DNA of 64,000 nucleotides, from positions 33,354 to 97,353 of the forward strand of contig NZ_JNFG01000024.1 of NCBI RefSeq assembly GCF_000729995.1, in the 5' to 3' direction. Under the pieces are notes generated by a model. That model did not search any database. It was not told the origin of the DNA and was given only the letters and a program-made list of their open reading frames with translations. The DNA is from Caballeronia sordidicola. GTDB taxonomy: Bacteria > Pseudomonadota > Gammaproteobacteria > Burkholderiales > Burkholderiaceae. Both the position numbers and the translations under genes were made by a program. Shown piece by piece: positions 40,533 to 48,938 of this stretch; position 1 is the stretch's first letter; each line of letters opens with the position of its first letter.

Positions 40533-41927
40533 ATGGACTATATGGGTCTCGGCCTTCGCTTGTTGCGCGCGGTTTCTATCAGGGCAAGTAATTGGGTCCT
40601 ACCGGCAGGGTGGTTCAGGTTGCTCGGTCGCGCATCGGGCGCCGGTAAGCACCTGGGTGGTTCGTTGCTGGTGGCTTCATGCGTTGGCGGTGTGTTCGCC
40701 GCTCCCACGTTCGCCGCGAGCCAAGTTCCCAGTTTGTCCCCCATCCGCATCGCGATGATCGAAGGCATGTCCGGTCCGTTCGCCAACGCGGGCGCAGCCG
40801 TCGAACGCAATCTGCGTTTTGGCGTGGAGCGCGTGAACGCGAACGGCGGTGTTACTTTGCCCGATGGCAAACACCCGCTGCAACTCGTGGTCCTCGATGG
40901 CAAGGGCAGCAGCGAAGCCAGCCTGGTCCAGTTGCGTGCGGCTATCGACCAGAATATTGGCTTTGTCATGCAGGGCAATAGTTCGGCGGTGGCGGCGGCG
41001 CTCATCGACGCGATCAATAAACAAAATGCCCGCGATCCGGAGCATCGCGTGGTGTTCCTCAACTATTCCGCCGATGACCCCGCACTCACCAACGCGGATT
41101 GCAGCTTCTGGCATTTCCGCTTCGATGCCCACGCCGGCATGCGCATGAATGCGCTCGCCGATGTGATCCAGCACGATCAATCGGTAAAGAAAGTCTATTT
41201 GTTCAACCAGGACTACAGCTTTGGCCACGATGTCAGCCTTGAAGCCCAGCGTGCGCTGAAGGAGCGCCGTCCGGACATCGCCATTGTCGCCGATGAATTC
41301 ATCCCCGCCGGCCGCGTGAAGGACTTCGCGCCGTACATCGCCAAGATCCGCGCAAGCGGCGCCGATGCGGTGATCACCGGCAACTGGGGCAACGACCTGA
41401 CGCTGCTTGTCAAAGCCGCCCGCGAACAAGGGCTCGACACGCATTTCTATACGTTCTACGGCAACAGCCTGGGCGCGCCCGCCGCGCTGGGCGACGCCGG
41501 CGTAAAACACGTGGTGGCGGTGGCCGACTGGCATCCGAACGCAGGCGGCGCGGCATCGGACGCTTATTACGAAGCGTTCCGCGCCCGTTTCCCGGCCGCC
41601 GCGGACGATTACCTTTTCCTGCGCATGCCGCTGATGATCGAGATGCTTGCGCAAGCCATGGAGAAAGCACATAGCGCCGACCCGACCGCGGTTGCCCGGG
41701 CGCTGGAAGGCATAAAGCTGGACAAGGGTTTCCAGACGACAGAAATGCGCGCCGCCGATCATCAACTGATCCAGCCCCTTTACGTGATGGAAATGGATAA
41801 AGCGGGCTCGCCCGACGTGCATTTTGACAACGAAGGCTCCGGCTTCGGCTTTCGAACGCTGCTGAAGATCCCGGCGGCGCAGACCGCCATGCCGACCACG
41901 TGCCAGATGAAGCGCCCGGCGCCGTAA
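40533..41927 (+). CDS. Periplasmic branched-chain amino acid-type substrate-binding protein
   Basis: A 464-residue protein of the Peripl_BP_6 (LivJ-like) family. Mature-domain features are IRIAMIEGMSGPFANAGAAVERNLRFGVERVNANGG, VVLDGKGSSEASLVQLR and FNQDYSFGHDVSLEAQRAL. The N-terminus is unusually long: about 60 residues precede the likely cleavage site near VFAAPTFAAS, with the hydrophobic core at LGGSLLVASCVGGVFA. The ATG at 40533 has no clear ribosome site, so the start may be internal. No permease or ATPase genes are near, so it serves a distant transporter or a sensor. Confidence 0.82.
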   Translation: MDYMGLGLRLLRAVSIRASNWVLPAGWFRLLGRASGAGKHLGGSLLVASCVGGVFAAPTFAASQVPSLSPIRIAMIEGMSGPFANAGAAVERNLRFGVERVNANGGVTLPDGKHPLQLVVLDGKGSSEASLVQLRAAIDQNIGFVMQGNSSAVAAALIDAINKQNARDPEHRVVFLNYSADDPALTNADCSFWHFRFDAHAGMRMNALADVIQHDQSVKKVYLFNQDYSFGHDVSLEAQRALKERRPDIAIVADEFIPAGRVKDFAPYIAKIRASGADAVITGNWGNDLTLLVKAAREQGLDTHFYTFYGNSLGAPAALGDAGVKHVVAVADWHPNAGGAASDAYYEAFRARFPAAADDYLFLRMPLMIEMLAQAMEKAHSADPTAVARALEGIKLDKGFQTTEMRAADHQLIQPLYVMEMDKAGSPDVHFDNEGSGFGFRTLLKIPAAQTAMPTTCQMKRPAP

Positions 41928-41983
41928 ATGCGGCCAACTCAAGCCGAGGCCTATTGCGCAATGTCGGCCGGCGCCTGGAACCA

Positions 41984-42012
41984 TTCGACGGCCAAAGTTG
42001 CTGTGCTATAAT
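41984..42012 (+). promoter_or_regulatory. Promoter of rpsO
   Basis: TTCGAC (41984-41989) and a perfect TATAAT (42007-42012) with a 17-bp spacer. It implies a leader of about 190 bases. Confidence 0.78.
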
Positions 42013-42018
42013 CCGCGA

Positions 42019-42211
42019 CTTGCCGTACTCATGGTTAGTGGAATTGTGGGTTGAAAGCCCGCTAAAAACGTTCCTCGAATCCTCCCGGCAAGGAAGTCCG
42101 AAGTCGAGTTATCAGTTAGGTATAGGCTGAAAATCGACTGAGGAAAGCTGTAGAAAACCCACGGCACGGCCCTTCTTCCGTGACCGCCTGTCCGTTTCAA
42201 AGGAAAATCAA
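42019..42211 (+). promoter_or_regulatory. Structured 5' leader of rpsO
   Basis: Several stems can form: GTGGGTT (42046-42052) with AACCCAC (42156-42162) closes the whole region; CTCGA (42074) with TCGAG (42104) encloses TCCT/AGGA; TCAGT (42112) pairs with ACTGA (42137). GGGTT at 42048 can instead pair locally with AGCCC (42056-42060), so the closing stem has a competitor. S15 represses its own translation through leader RNA in several bacteria, so a similar role is likely here. Confidence 0.55.
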
Positions 42212-42493
42212 ATGTCTACCGTAGCAGCAGTTGCTCATGCAAAGAAGTCCGACGTTGTCGCAGAATATGCGCGCGCCGCTAACGATACCGGATCGCCAGA
42301 AGTGCAAGTTGCACTGCTGACCACCCGTATCAACGAACTGACCGTTCACTTCAAGGCTCACACGAAGGATCACCACAGCCGCCGCGGTCTGCTGCGCATG
42401 GTGAGCCGCCGTCGTAAGCTGCTCGATTACCTCAAGGGCAAAGACGCTGATCGTTATCGCTCGCTGATCGAGAAGCTGGGCCTGCGTAAGTAA
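42212..42493 (+). CDS. rpsO: 30S ribosomal protein S15
   Basis: A 93-residue ribosomal protein that binds 16S rRNA and helps join the platform. The N-terminus (residues 1-15, STVAAVAHAKKSDVV) is followed by the standard S15 sequence, with DTGSPEVQVALLTTRINELT, HFKAHTKDHHSRRGLLRMVSRRRKLLDYL and RYRSLIEKLGLRK. AAAGGAAA precedes the ATG. It is followed by a strong terminator, but pnp downstream may still be partly co-transcribed, as in many bacteria. Confidence 0.98.
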   Translation: MSTVAAVAHAKKSDVVAEYARAANDTGSPEVQVALLTTRINELTVHFKAHTKDHHSRRGLLRMVSRRRKLLDYLKGKDADRYRSLIEKLGLRK

Positions 42494-42513
42494 GCGGCCA
42501 GCGTTCACAACGA

Positions 42514-42553
42514 AATGCCTGTGTCAGTCTGCTGATACAGGCATTTTGTTTTT
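42514..42553 (+). terminator. Rho-independent terminator of rpsO
   Basis: A 14-bp stem (42514-42527 with 42532-42545) and a TCTG loop, then T-rich sequence. Confidence 0.9.
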
Positions 42554-42677
42554 GAACGGCGCGTGAGTCATGGACGCAGAAGTGAAAGTAGCGGGAAATA
42601 TCGAAGGCTTGGATTAGAGCCAACCCCGGATCGGCAGCCGATTCGACTACAGGACCGGGCCTCGCGGCAGAGCTTTG

Positions 42678-42729
42678 TGTCATTCCAGCGCGTCATGCGC
42701 ATCGCGTGTCGTGTTGCGTTGGAATGACA
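42678..42729 (+). promoter_or_regulatory. Long hairpin in the pnp leader, possible RNase III site
   Basis: Arms 42678-42691 and 42716-42729 pair over 14 bp with a single G-U, enclosing 24 bases. In E. coli the pnp leader has a long stem cut by RNase III, after which PNPase represses its own mRNA. The position, about 140 bases before the start codon, suits the same role, though the sequence is unrelated. Confidence 0.55.
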
Positions 42730-42865
42730 TACACCCCTCTTTTTGCGCGGTTCCGGTCATCGCTTGGCTTCGTAGTTTTTTTGCCGTGTGCACGGATTTC
42801 GGATGCTCCGGAATCCGCGACAACACGTTGGGAAACACGCGAGGCATAACGAAGAAGGAGTGAAT

Positions 42866-45007
42866 ATGTTTAAAAAGATCGTCAAGGAATTCAAGTGGGG
42901 ACAACACAACGTTCGCCTGGAAACTGGTGAAATCGCGCGCCAGGCAGGCGGTGCAGTCATCGTTGATATAGAAGATACCGTGGTGCTCGCGACGGTTGTC
43001 GGCGCGAAGACGGCAAAGCCGGGTCAGGATTTCTTCCCGTTGACCGTCGACTATCTGGAAAAGACCTACGCAGCCGGCAAGATCCCGGGTGGTTTCTTCC
43101 GTCGCGAAGGCCGTCCGTCAGAAGGCGAAACGCTGATCTCGCGCCTGATCGACCGTCCGCTGCGCCCGCTGTTTCCGGAAGGCTTCTATAACGAAGTGCA
43201 GGTAGTAATCCATGTGCTGTCGTTGAACCCCGACGTGCCTGCTGACATCCCCGCGCTGATCGGCGCGTCGGCAGCGCTGGCTATCTCCGGCCTGCCGTTC
43301 AACGGCCCGGTAGGTGCAGCACGCGTGGCCTATATCAACAACGAATACGTGCTGAACCCGACCCGTCCGCAAATGAAGGAATCGGCGCTCGATTTGATCG
43401 TCGCCGGTACGGAACGCGCGGTGTTGATGGTGGAATCGGAAGCGCAGCAACTGACTGAAGAAGTCATGCTTGGCGCCGTGGTGTTCGGTCACGACCAGAT
43501 GCAGGTTGCTATCGACGCGATCCACGAGCTGGTTGCCGAAGGCGGCAAGCCGGAATGGGACTGGGCGCCGGCACCGAAGAACGAGCCGCTGATTGCACGC
43601 GTGGCGGAATTGGCGCAAGCCGACCTGAACGCCGTGTATCAGATCCGCGACAAATCGGCTCGCACCGCGAAGCTGAAGGAAGTGTACGCAGCAACGACCG
43701 CCAAGCTGAACGAAGACGCAGTGGCAGCGGGCCAGACGCCGGCTGACAAGGCGACCATCGGCAACGTGCTGTTCGATATCGAAGCGAAGATCGTCCGTAC
43801 GCAGATCCTGAACGGCGAACCGCGTATTGACGGCCGCGACACCCGCACCGTCCGTCCGATCGAAATCCGTACCGGCGTGCTGCCGCGTACGCACGGCTCG
43901 GCTCTTTTCACGCGCGGCGAAACGCAAGCGCTCGTGATCGCGACGCTGGGCACGAAGGGCGACGAACAGAACATCGACGCGCTCGAAGGCGAGTATCGCG
44001 AACGCTTCATGCTTCACTACAACATGCCTCCGTTCGCGACCGGCGAAACGGGTCGCGTCGGTTCGCCGAAGCGCCGTGAAATCGGTCACGGCCGTCTGGC
44101 CAAGCGCGCGTTGGTCGCTGTGCTGCCGAGCGCCGACGAATTCGGCTACTCCATCCGCGTTGTATCGGAAATCACGGAATCGAACGGTTCTTCGTCGATG
44201 GCTTCGGTCTGCGGCGGCTGTCTCGCACTCATGGACGCCGGTGTTCCAATGAAGGCACACGTCGCGGGTATCGCGATGGGCCTGATCCTGGAAGGCAACA
44301 AGTTTGCAGTCTTGACCGACATCCTGGGCGACGAAGATCACCTCGGCGACATGGACTTCAAGGTGGCGGGCACGGCGCAAGGCGTGACTGCACTGCAGAT
44401 GGACATCAAGATCCAGGGCATCACGAAGGAAATCATGCAGGTCGCGCTCGCGCAGGCTAAGGAAGGCCGCATGCATATCCTCGGCAAGATGACGACCGCG
44501 GTTCCGGGTACGAACACGAACCTGTCGGACTACGCGCCGCGCATGATCACCATGAAGATCAATCCGGAGAAGATCCGCGACGTGATCGGCAAGGGCGGTT
44601 CGGTGATCCGTGCGTTGACCGAAGAAACCAACACGACCATCGATATCTCCGATGACGGCGTGGTGACCATCGCCAGCACGAGCAGCGAAGGCATGGCGGA
44701 AGCGAAGAAGCGTATCGAAAACATCACGGCTGAAGTGGAAGTGGGTCAGGTCTACGAAGGCCCGGTACTCAAATTGCTGGACTTCGGCGCTATCGTGAAT
44801 ATTCTTCCGGGTAAGGATGGTCTGCTGCACATCTCGGAAATCGTGAACGAGCGCATCAAGGACATCAACGACTACCTGAAGGAAGGCCAGATCGTGAAGG
44901 TCAAGGTCATTCAGACAGACGAAAAGGGTCGCGTGCGTTTGTCGGCGAAGGCTTTGTTGAACGAAGGCGGCGCGCCTATCGAACCGATCCAGCCGACGCA
45001 GCAGTAA
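42866..45007 (+). CDS. pnp: Polynucleotide phosphorylase
   Basis: A 713-residue trimeric 3'-5' exoribonuclease that degrades RNA with phosphate and joins the degradosome. Domains in order are RNase PH-like 1 (about 5-215), a helical linker, RNase PH-like 2 (about 310-540, with GETQALVIATLGT and the catalytic core near EITESNGSSSMASVCGG), KH (555-615, INPEKIRDVIGKGGSVIRAL) and S1 (620-690, VGQVYEGPVLKLLDFGAIV). AAGGAG just upstream fixes the ATG. A terminator follows. Confidence 0.98.
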   Translation: MFKKIVKEFKWGQHNVRLETGEIARQAGGAVIVDIEDTVVLATVVGAKTAKPGQDFFPLTVDYLEKTYAAGKIPGGFFRREGRPSEGETLISRLIDRPLRPLFPEGFYNEVQVVIHVLSLNPDVPADIPALIGASAALAISGLPFNGPVGAARVAYINNEYVLNPTRPQMKESALDLIVAGTERAVLMVESEAQQLTEEVMLGAVVFGHDQMQVAIDAIHELVAEGGKPEWDWAPAPKNEPLIARVAELAQADLNAVYQIRDKSARTAKLKEVYAATTAKLNEDAVAAGQTPADKATIGNVLFDIEAKIVRTQILNGEPRIDGRDTRTVRPIEIRTGVLPRTHGSALFTRGETQALVIATLGTKGDEQNIDALEGEYRERFMLHYNMPPFATGETGRVGSPKRREIGHGRLAKRALVAVLPSADEFGYSIRVVSEITESNGSSSMASVCGGCLALMDAGVPMKAHVAGIAMGLILEGNKFAVLTDILGDEDHLGDMDFKVAGTAQGVTALQMDIKIQGITKEIMQVALAQAKEGRMHILGKMTTAVPGTNTNLSDYAPRMITMKINPEKIRDVIGKGGSVIRALTEETNTTIDISDDGVVTIASTSSEGMAEAKKRIENITAEVEVGQVYEGPVLKLLDFGAIVNILPGKDGLLHISEIVNERIKDINDYLKEGQIVKVKVIQTDEKGRVRLSAKALLNEGGAPIEPIQPTQQ

Positions 45008-45022
45008 TGCGGTAAGTTCGGA

Positions 45023-45056
45023 AGGCCGGCGCGTGAAGTTTGCGCGTCGGCCGTTT
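45023..45056 (+). terminator. Rho-independent terminator of pnp
   Basis: GGCCGGCGCG (45023-45032) pairs with CGCGTCGGCC (45042-45051) over 10 bp with one G-T, then GTTTTC. Confidence 0.8.
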
Positions 45057-45200
45057 TCGAATGTGATGGTGTGTGTGATGGTTCGAATGTGATCTGATGT
45101 TATTGCGGGTTTCGGCTGAGTGATTTCGGCTGAATGAGCCCGCAATGCCATGGGGTTATGCATCGGTGTGACGCGATTGTGACTTGAAGGGAACAAGCAG

Positions 45201-46217
45201 ATGAAAGCCATCGAAATCACCGAGTTCGGCGCGCCTGACGTATTGAAGCTGGGCGAACGTCCCATGCCCGAGCCGAAGACCGGCGAAGTGCTGATCAAGG
45301 TCACGGCGTCGGGCGTGAATCGTCCGGACGTGTTCCAGCGCAAGGGCGGTTATGCGCCGCCGCCGGGTGCATCGGATCTGCCAGGACTGGAAGTGGCGGG
45401 TGAGATCGTGCGCGGTGACTTTGACCCGAAGCACAATCCGTTCGGTTTGAAAGCAGGGGACCGCGTGTGCGCCCTGCTCGCGGGCGGCGGTTACGCCGAA
45501 TACGCGTGCGCGCCGCTCGATCAATGCCTGCCGGTGCCGAAGGGGTTGACGGACATCGAGGCGGCATCGCTGCCGGAAACGTTCTTTACGGTCTGGAGTA
45601 ACGTGTTCGAACGTGCGCATCTGGGCAAGGGCGAGAACGGCGCCGAAGAAACGCTGCTGATCCAGGGCGGGTCGAGCGGTATCGGTGTGACGGCTATCCA
45701 GATTGCGAAGGCGCTGGGGCATCGCGTGTTCGTGACTGCAGGCAATGACGAGAAGTGTCAGGCGTGCGAAGAACTAGGCGCGGAACGCGCAATCAACTAC
45801 AACACGGAAGATTTCGTCGATGTCGTGAAGTCGCTGACGAACGATCGTGGTGTGGATGTGATTCTCGACATGGTCGCCGGTGACTATCTTCCGCGCGAGC
45901 TGAAGGCGCTGGCCGACGGTGGCCGGGTGGTGGTCATCGCAACGCTGGGTGGCTCGAAGGCCGAGATTAATCTCAACGAAGTGCTGCGCCGCCGTCTGGT
46001 AATCACCGGCTCCACGTTGCGGCCGCGCTCGGTCGCGTTCAAGGGCAGGGTCGCGGTGCAATTGAAGACCCAGGTGTGGCCGGAAATCGAAGCGGGACGG
46101 ATCAAGCCTGTCATTCACCAGGTTTTCCCCGCCGATCAGGCCGCCGCCGCTCATGCGTTGATGGAGAGCAGTACGCACATCGGCAAGATCATGCTGGACT
46201 GGAGCCAGGTCGCCTGA
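45201..46217 (+). CDS. NAD(P)H quinone oxidoreductase (zinc-free MDR, PIG3-like)
   Basis: A 338-residue medium-chain reductase of the quinone oxidoreductase type. KVTASGVNRPDVFQRKGGYAPPPGASDLPGLEVAGE opens the catalytic domain; the nucleotide-binding loop reads GGSSGIGVTAIQIAKALG; the structural zinc cysteines of alcohol dehydrogenases are lacking. Ends with HIGKIMLDW, typical of the PIG3 group. It probably reduces quinones by one or two electrons and is often found between pnp and tpiA in this family of bacteria. Confidence 0.9.
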   Translation: MKAIEITEFGAPDVLKLGERPMPEPKTGEVLIKVTASGVNRPDVFQRKGGYAPPPGASDLPGLEVAGEIVRGDFDPKHNPFGLKAGDRVCALLAGGGYAEYACAPLDQCLPVPKGLTDIEAASLPETFFTVWSNVFERAHLGKGENGAEETLLIQGGSSGIGVTAIQIAKALGHRVFVTAGNDEKCQACEELGAERAINYNTEDFVDVVKSLTNDRGVDVILDMVAGDYLPRELKALADGGRVVVIATLGGSKAEINLNEVLRRRLVITGSTLRPRSVAFKGRVAVQLKTQVWPEIEAGRIKPVIHQVFPADQAAAAHALMESSTHIGKIMLDWSQVA

Positions 46218-46258
46218 TTCCGGGTCCCCTAGCTGAAATGAGCGGCGGATCAGGTTTC

Positions 46259-46308
46259 GTTGTTTGACCGCGTTGTTTGACCGCGTGTTTGACCGCGTGT
46301 TTGACCGA
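46259..46308. repeat. 12-13-bp tandem repeats upstream of tpiA
   Basis: Two units of GTTGTTTGACCGC then two of GTGTTTGACCGC (last ends in A). Each contains TTTGACC, and the last provides the -35 box of the tpiA promoter. Confidence 0.88.
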
Positions 46309-46330
46309 TTTCCGCCGGGCACAGTAAAAT
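46301..46330 (+). promoter_or_regulatory. Promoter of tpiA
   Basis: TTGACC (46301-46306) and TAAAAT (46325-46330) with an 18-bp spacer. The -35 box is the last of four repeated copies. Confidence 0.6.
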
Positions 46331-46413
46331 CGCATGTTGTGCTGGCGCGTTGCGTCCGAAAGTTCCATTTTTCTATATCAATGATCGGCAGCCTCGCTGC
46401 TACGACGAGACAA

Positions 46414-47196
46414 ATGCCGAAAGAACAAGCCAAACGCGCAAAGCTGGTGGTCGGTAACTGGAAGATGCACGGCCGTCTGGCTGAAAACGCCGTCTTGATG
46501 CAGGCAGTGGCCGCCGGCGCCGCGACATTGCAGAAGGGCGTGCGCACAGCGGTTTGCGTGCCCGCGCCGTATCTTGCGCAGGCCCAGGCGCTGTTGGGCG
46601 GATCGGTGGTCGCCTGGGGCGCCCAGGACGTCTCGGCCCACACGCAGGGTGCTTATACCGGCGAGGTCGCGGCAGGCATGGCGGCGGATTTTGATGCAAC
46701 ATTCGCGATCGTCGGTCATTCGGAGCGGCGCGCCTATCATGGCGAGCATTCGGACCTGGTCGCGGTGAAGGCGCAGCGAGCGCTGGAAGCCGGGTTGACG
46801 CCTATCGTGTGTGTGGGTGAAACGCTGGAGCAGCGTGACAACGGTTTGACAGAACAAGTGGTCGGCACGCAACTGGAAGCGGTGTTGCTGGTGCTGAGCG
46901 AAGCGCAGGCGGCGAAGATTGTCGTGGCGTACGAGCCGGTCTGGGCGATCGGCACGGGTAAAAGCGCGACGACGGCGCAGGCGCAACAGGTTCACGCATT
47001 TCTGCGTGCGCAATTGGCAGGCAAGGGCGCGGCAGTAGCGGACGTGCCGGTGTTGTACGGCGGCAGTGTCAAGCCGGAGAACGCGGAAGAGTTATTCGCT
47101 CAACAGGACATCGACGGCGGATTGATTGGCGGCGCATCGCTGAAGTCGAACGATTTTCTTGCGATTTGTCAGGCGGCACAAAACGTTTCGGTTTAA
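46414..47196 (+). CDS. tpiA: Triosephosphate isomerase
   Basis: A 260-residue TIM barrel that interconverts dihydroxyacetone phosphate and glyceraldehyde 3-phosphate. The catalytic Lys is in GNWKMHG (residue 17), the His in GHSERRAYHG and the Glu in AYEPVWAIGTG. The phosphate loop is GGSVKPENAEEL, then GGLIGGASL. I start at the ATG at 46414; an in-frame ATG at 46381 would add 11 residues but has no ribosome site. secG follows after 86 bp. Confidence 0.96.
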   Translation: MPKEQAKRAKLVVGNWKMHGRLAENAVLMQAVAAGAATLQKGVRTAVCVPAPYLAQAQALLGGSVVAWGAQDVSAHTQGAYTGEVAAGMAADFDATFAIVGHSERRAYHGEHSDLVAVKAQRALEAGLTPIVCVGETLEQRDNGLTEQVVGTQLEAVLLVLSEAQAAKIVVAYEPVWAIGTGKSATTAQAQQVHAFLRAQLAGKGAAVADVPVLYGGSVKPENAEELFAQQDIDGGLIGGASLKSNDFLAICQAAQNVSV

Positions 47197-47282
47197 TCGC
47201 CGAGTTTAAGCTTTCGAAAATGTAAGCATTAAAAGCGTGGCGCATCAGTGTCACGTGAACATTAAAGAGTCGGGTGAACGGA

Positions 47283-47660
47283 ATGTTGTATTTAAAGACT
47301 TTGATTATCGTCGTCCAGTTGTTGTCGGCGTTTGGTGTTATTGGGCTGGTATTGTTGCAGCACGGTAAGGGCGCCGATATGGGCGCGGCCTTCGGTAGCG
47401 GGGCGTCGGGAAGCCTGTTCGGGGCGACCGGATCGGCCAACTTCCTGTCGCGTACAACGGCCGTGCTTGCCGCCGTGTTTTTTATCTCGACACTGACGCT
47501 GACATACCTGGGCAGCTACAAGCCGGCCGCCTCCGCAGGCTTGCTGGGCGGGGCTGCAGTGACTGCGCCCGCAGCCCATCCGGCGGTTGCCGCCGCTGGT
47601 TCGGCACCTGCTTCCGCGCCGGTTGCATCGTCGGGTCCGGGCTCTGACGTTCCGAAATAA
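47283..47660 (+). CDS. secG: Preprotein translocase subunit SecG
   Basis: A 125-residue inner-membrane protein, the small partner of SecYE. Two membrane helices (4-24 and 55-75) flank the conserved VLLQHGKGADMGAAFGSGASGSLFG loop. The Ala/Pro-rich C-terminal tail of about 40 residues is typical of betaproteobacteria. I take the ATG at 47283; a GTG three codons earlier is possible. The pairing tpiA-secG-tRNA-Leu is common in proteobacteria. Confidence 0.95.
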   Translation: MLYLKTLIIVVQLLSAFGVIGLVLLQHGKGADMGAAFGSGASGSLFGATGSANFLSRTTAVLAAVFFISTLTLTYLGSYKPAASAGLLGGAAVTAPAAHPAVAAAGSAPASAPVASSGPGSDVPK

Positions 47661-47687
47661 TTTTTCGCCTGGATCGCTTTTTGTGCG

Positions 47688-47716
47688 TTGAACAAACTGG
47701 TTAACCCGGTTATAAT
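47688..47716 (+). promoter_or_regulatory. Promoter of tRNA-Leu (and nuo operon)
   Basis: TTGAAC (47688-47693) and a perfect TATAAT (47711-47716) with 17 bp between. It starts about 50 bases before the tRNA and probably also feeds the nuo genes. Confidence 0.8.
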
Positions 47717-47774
47717 TTTGTTCTTGAAGCGATTTCCGGCAATAAGAAGTTGTTTTACCGGATTGCAAGACAGT

Positions 47775-47859
47775 GCCGACGTGGTGAAATTGGTAGACAC
47801 GCTATCTTGAGGGGGTAGTGGCGAAAGCTGTGCGAGTTCGAGTCTCGCCGTCGGCACCA
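47775..47859 (+). tRNA. tRNA-Leu (anticodon GAG)
   Basis: 85 bases including an encoded CCA. The acceptor arms GCCGACG (47775-47781) and CGTCGGC (47849-47855) pair fully, the discriminator is A, and the anticodon stem CTATC/GGTAG holds the loop TTGAGGG, giving anticodon GAG for CUC and CUU. A long variable arm and the TTCGAGT T-loop mark it as a class II tRNA. Confidence 0.97.
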
Positions 47860-47869
47860 AAAGTTATCC

Positions 47870-47903
47870 AATGCCAGCCGCATGCATTGCTTCGGCTGGC
47901 ATT
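47870..47903 (+). repeat. Hairpin after tRNA-Leu
   Basis: AATGCCAGCCG (47870-47880) and CGGCTGGCATT (47893-47903) pair perfectly over 11 bp with a 12-base loop. No T-run follows, so it may mark the 3' processing or a partial terminator letting transcription into nuoA. Confidence 0.6.
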
Positions 47904-48023
47904 GTCACTTCTGGCGAGTAGATTTGCTCAAGTTCTTCTGTGCAAGTTTCTCGGCTTTAGTTGAAAATCGGTTGGGCGGTCGTCCCAGCCGGCACACCAG
48001 ATCAAACCGATTTGAGGATAGTC

Positions 48024-48383
48024 GTGAATCTCTCAGCCTATTATCCCGTCTTTCTGTTCCTCGTCGTAGGCACCGGTTTGGGTATCGCGCTGGTTAGCAT
48101 CGGTAAGATCCTCGGTCCCAATAAGCCTGACACCGCAAAGAACGCACCTTACGAGTGCGGCTTCGAAGCATTCGAAGACGCGCGTATGAAGTTCGATGTG
48201 CGCTACTATCTCGTCGCTATTCTGTTCATTATTTTCGACCTCGAAACCGCGTTCCTGTTTCCGTGGGGCGTTGCCCTGCGCGACATCGGCTGGCCCGGTT
48301 TCTTGTCAATGATGGTTTTTCTGCTCGAGTTTCTGCTTGGTTTTGCCTACATCTGGAGAAAGGGTGGGCTGGACTGGGAGTAA
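48024..48383 (+). CDS. nuoA: NADH-quinone oxidoreductase subunit A
   Basis: A 119-residue membrane subunit with three helices at the entry of the quinone channel of complex I. PYECGFEAFEDARMKFDVRYYLVAILFIIFDLE is the family core, with the loop Cys close to the quinone site. The start is a GTG supported by GAGGA five bases upstream. It is the first gene of the 14-gene nuo operon, all in the same direction. Confidence 0.96.
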   Translation: MNLSAYYPVFLFLVVGTGLGIALVSIGKILGPNKPDTAKNAPYECGFEAFEDARMKFDVRYYLVAILFIIFDLETAFLFPWGVALRDIGWPGFLSMMVFLLEFLLGFAYIWRKGGLDWE

Positions 48384-48458
48384 GAGAGTATCGGGCGGGT
48401 TGAAGATCACCGGATTGCTGGGCGGCTATGGCTGGCTGCTCATCTGGAGTGAAGGCAA

Positions 48459-48938
48459 ATGAGTATTGAAGGGGTCTTGAAGGAAGGGTTTGTCACCACC
48501 ACGGCTGACAAGCTGATCAACTGGACGCGCACGGGTTCGCTGTGGCCCATGACGTTCGGCTTGGCGTGTTGTGCGGTCGAGATGATGCATGCGGGCGCTG
48601 CTCGCTACGATCTGGACCGTTTCGGCGTCGTGTTTCGTCCGAGTCCGCGGCAGTCGGACGTGATGATCGTCGCCGGCACGCTATGCAACAAGATGGCGCC
48701 GGCATTGCGCAAGGTCTACGACCAGATGGCCGAGCCGCGCTGGGTCATCTCCATGGGTTCGTGCGCCAACGGCGGTGGTTACTACCACTATTCGTATTCG
48801 GTTGTGCGCGGATGCGACCGCATCGTTCCGGTCGATGTCTACGTGCCCGGGTGCCCGCCGACGGCTGAAGCGTTGGTGTATGGCGTGATTCAGTTGCAGG
48901 CGAAAATTCGCCGCACCAGCACCATCGCTCGCCAGTAA
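48459..48938 (+). CDS. nuoB: NADH-quinone oxidoreductase subunit B
   Basis: A 159-residue peripheral-arm subunit that carries the terminal cluster N2, which passes electrons to quinone. The cluster cysteines are in LACCAVEMMH (paired Cys), GSCANGGGYYHYSYSVVRGCD and VPGCPPTAEAL. Length and motifs are standard. It follows nuoA by 75 bp. Confidence 0.97.
   Translation: MSIEGVLKEGFVTTTADKLINWTRTGSLWPMTFGLACCAVEMMHAGAARYDLDRFGVVFRPSPRQSDVMIVAGTLCNKMAPALRKVYDQMAEPRWVISMGSCANGGGYYHYSYSVVRGCDRIVPVDVYVPGCPPTAEALVYGVIQLQAKIRRTSTIARQ

Noticed and set aside
43118..45343. 741-codon open frame on the minus strand across pnp
   Set aside because: Shadow of pnp; the translation is rich in His, Arg and Gln without any family resemblance, and pnp is certain.
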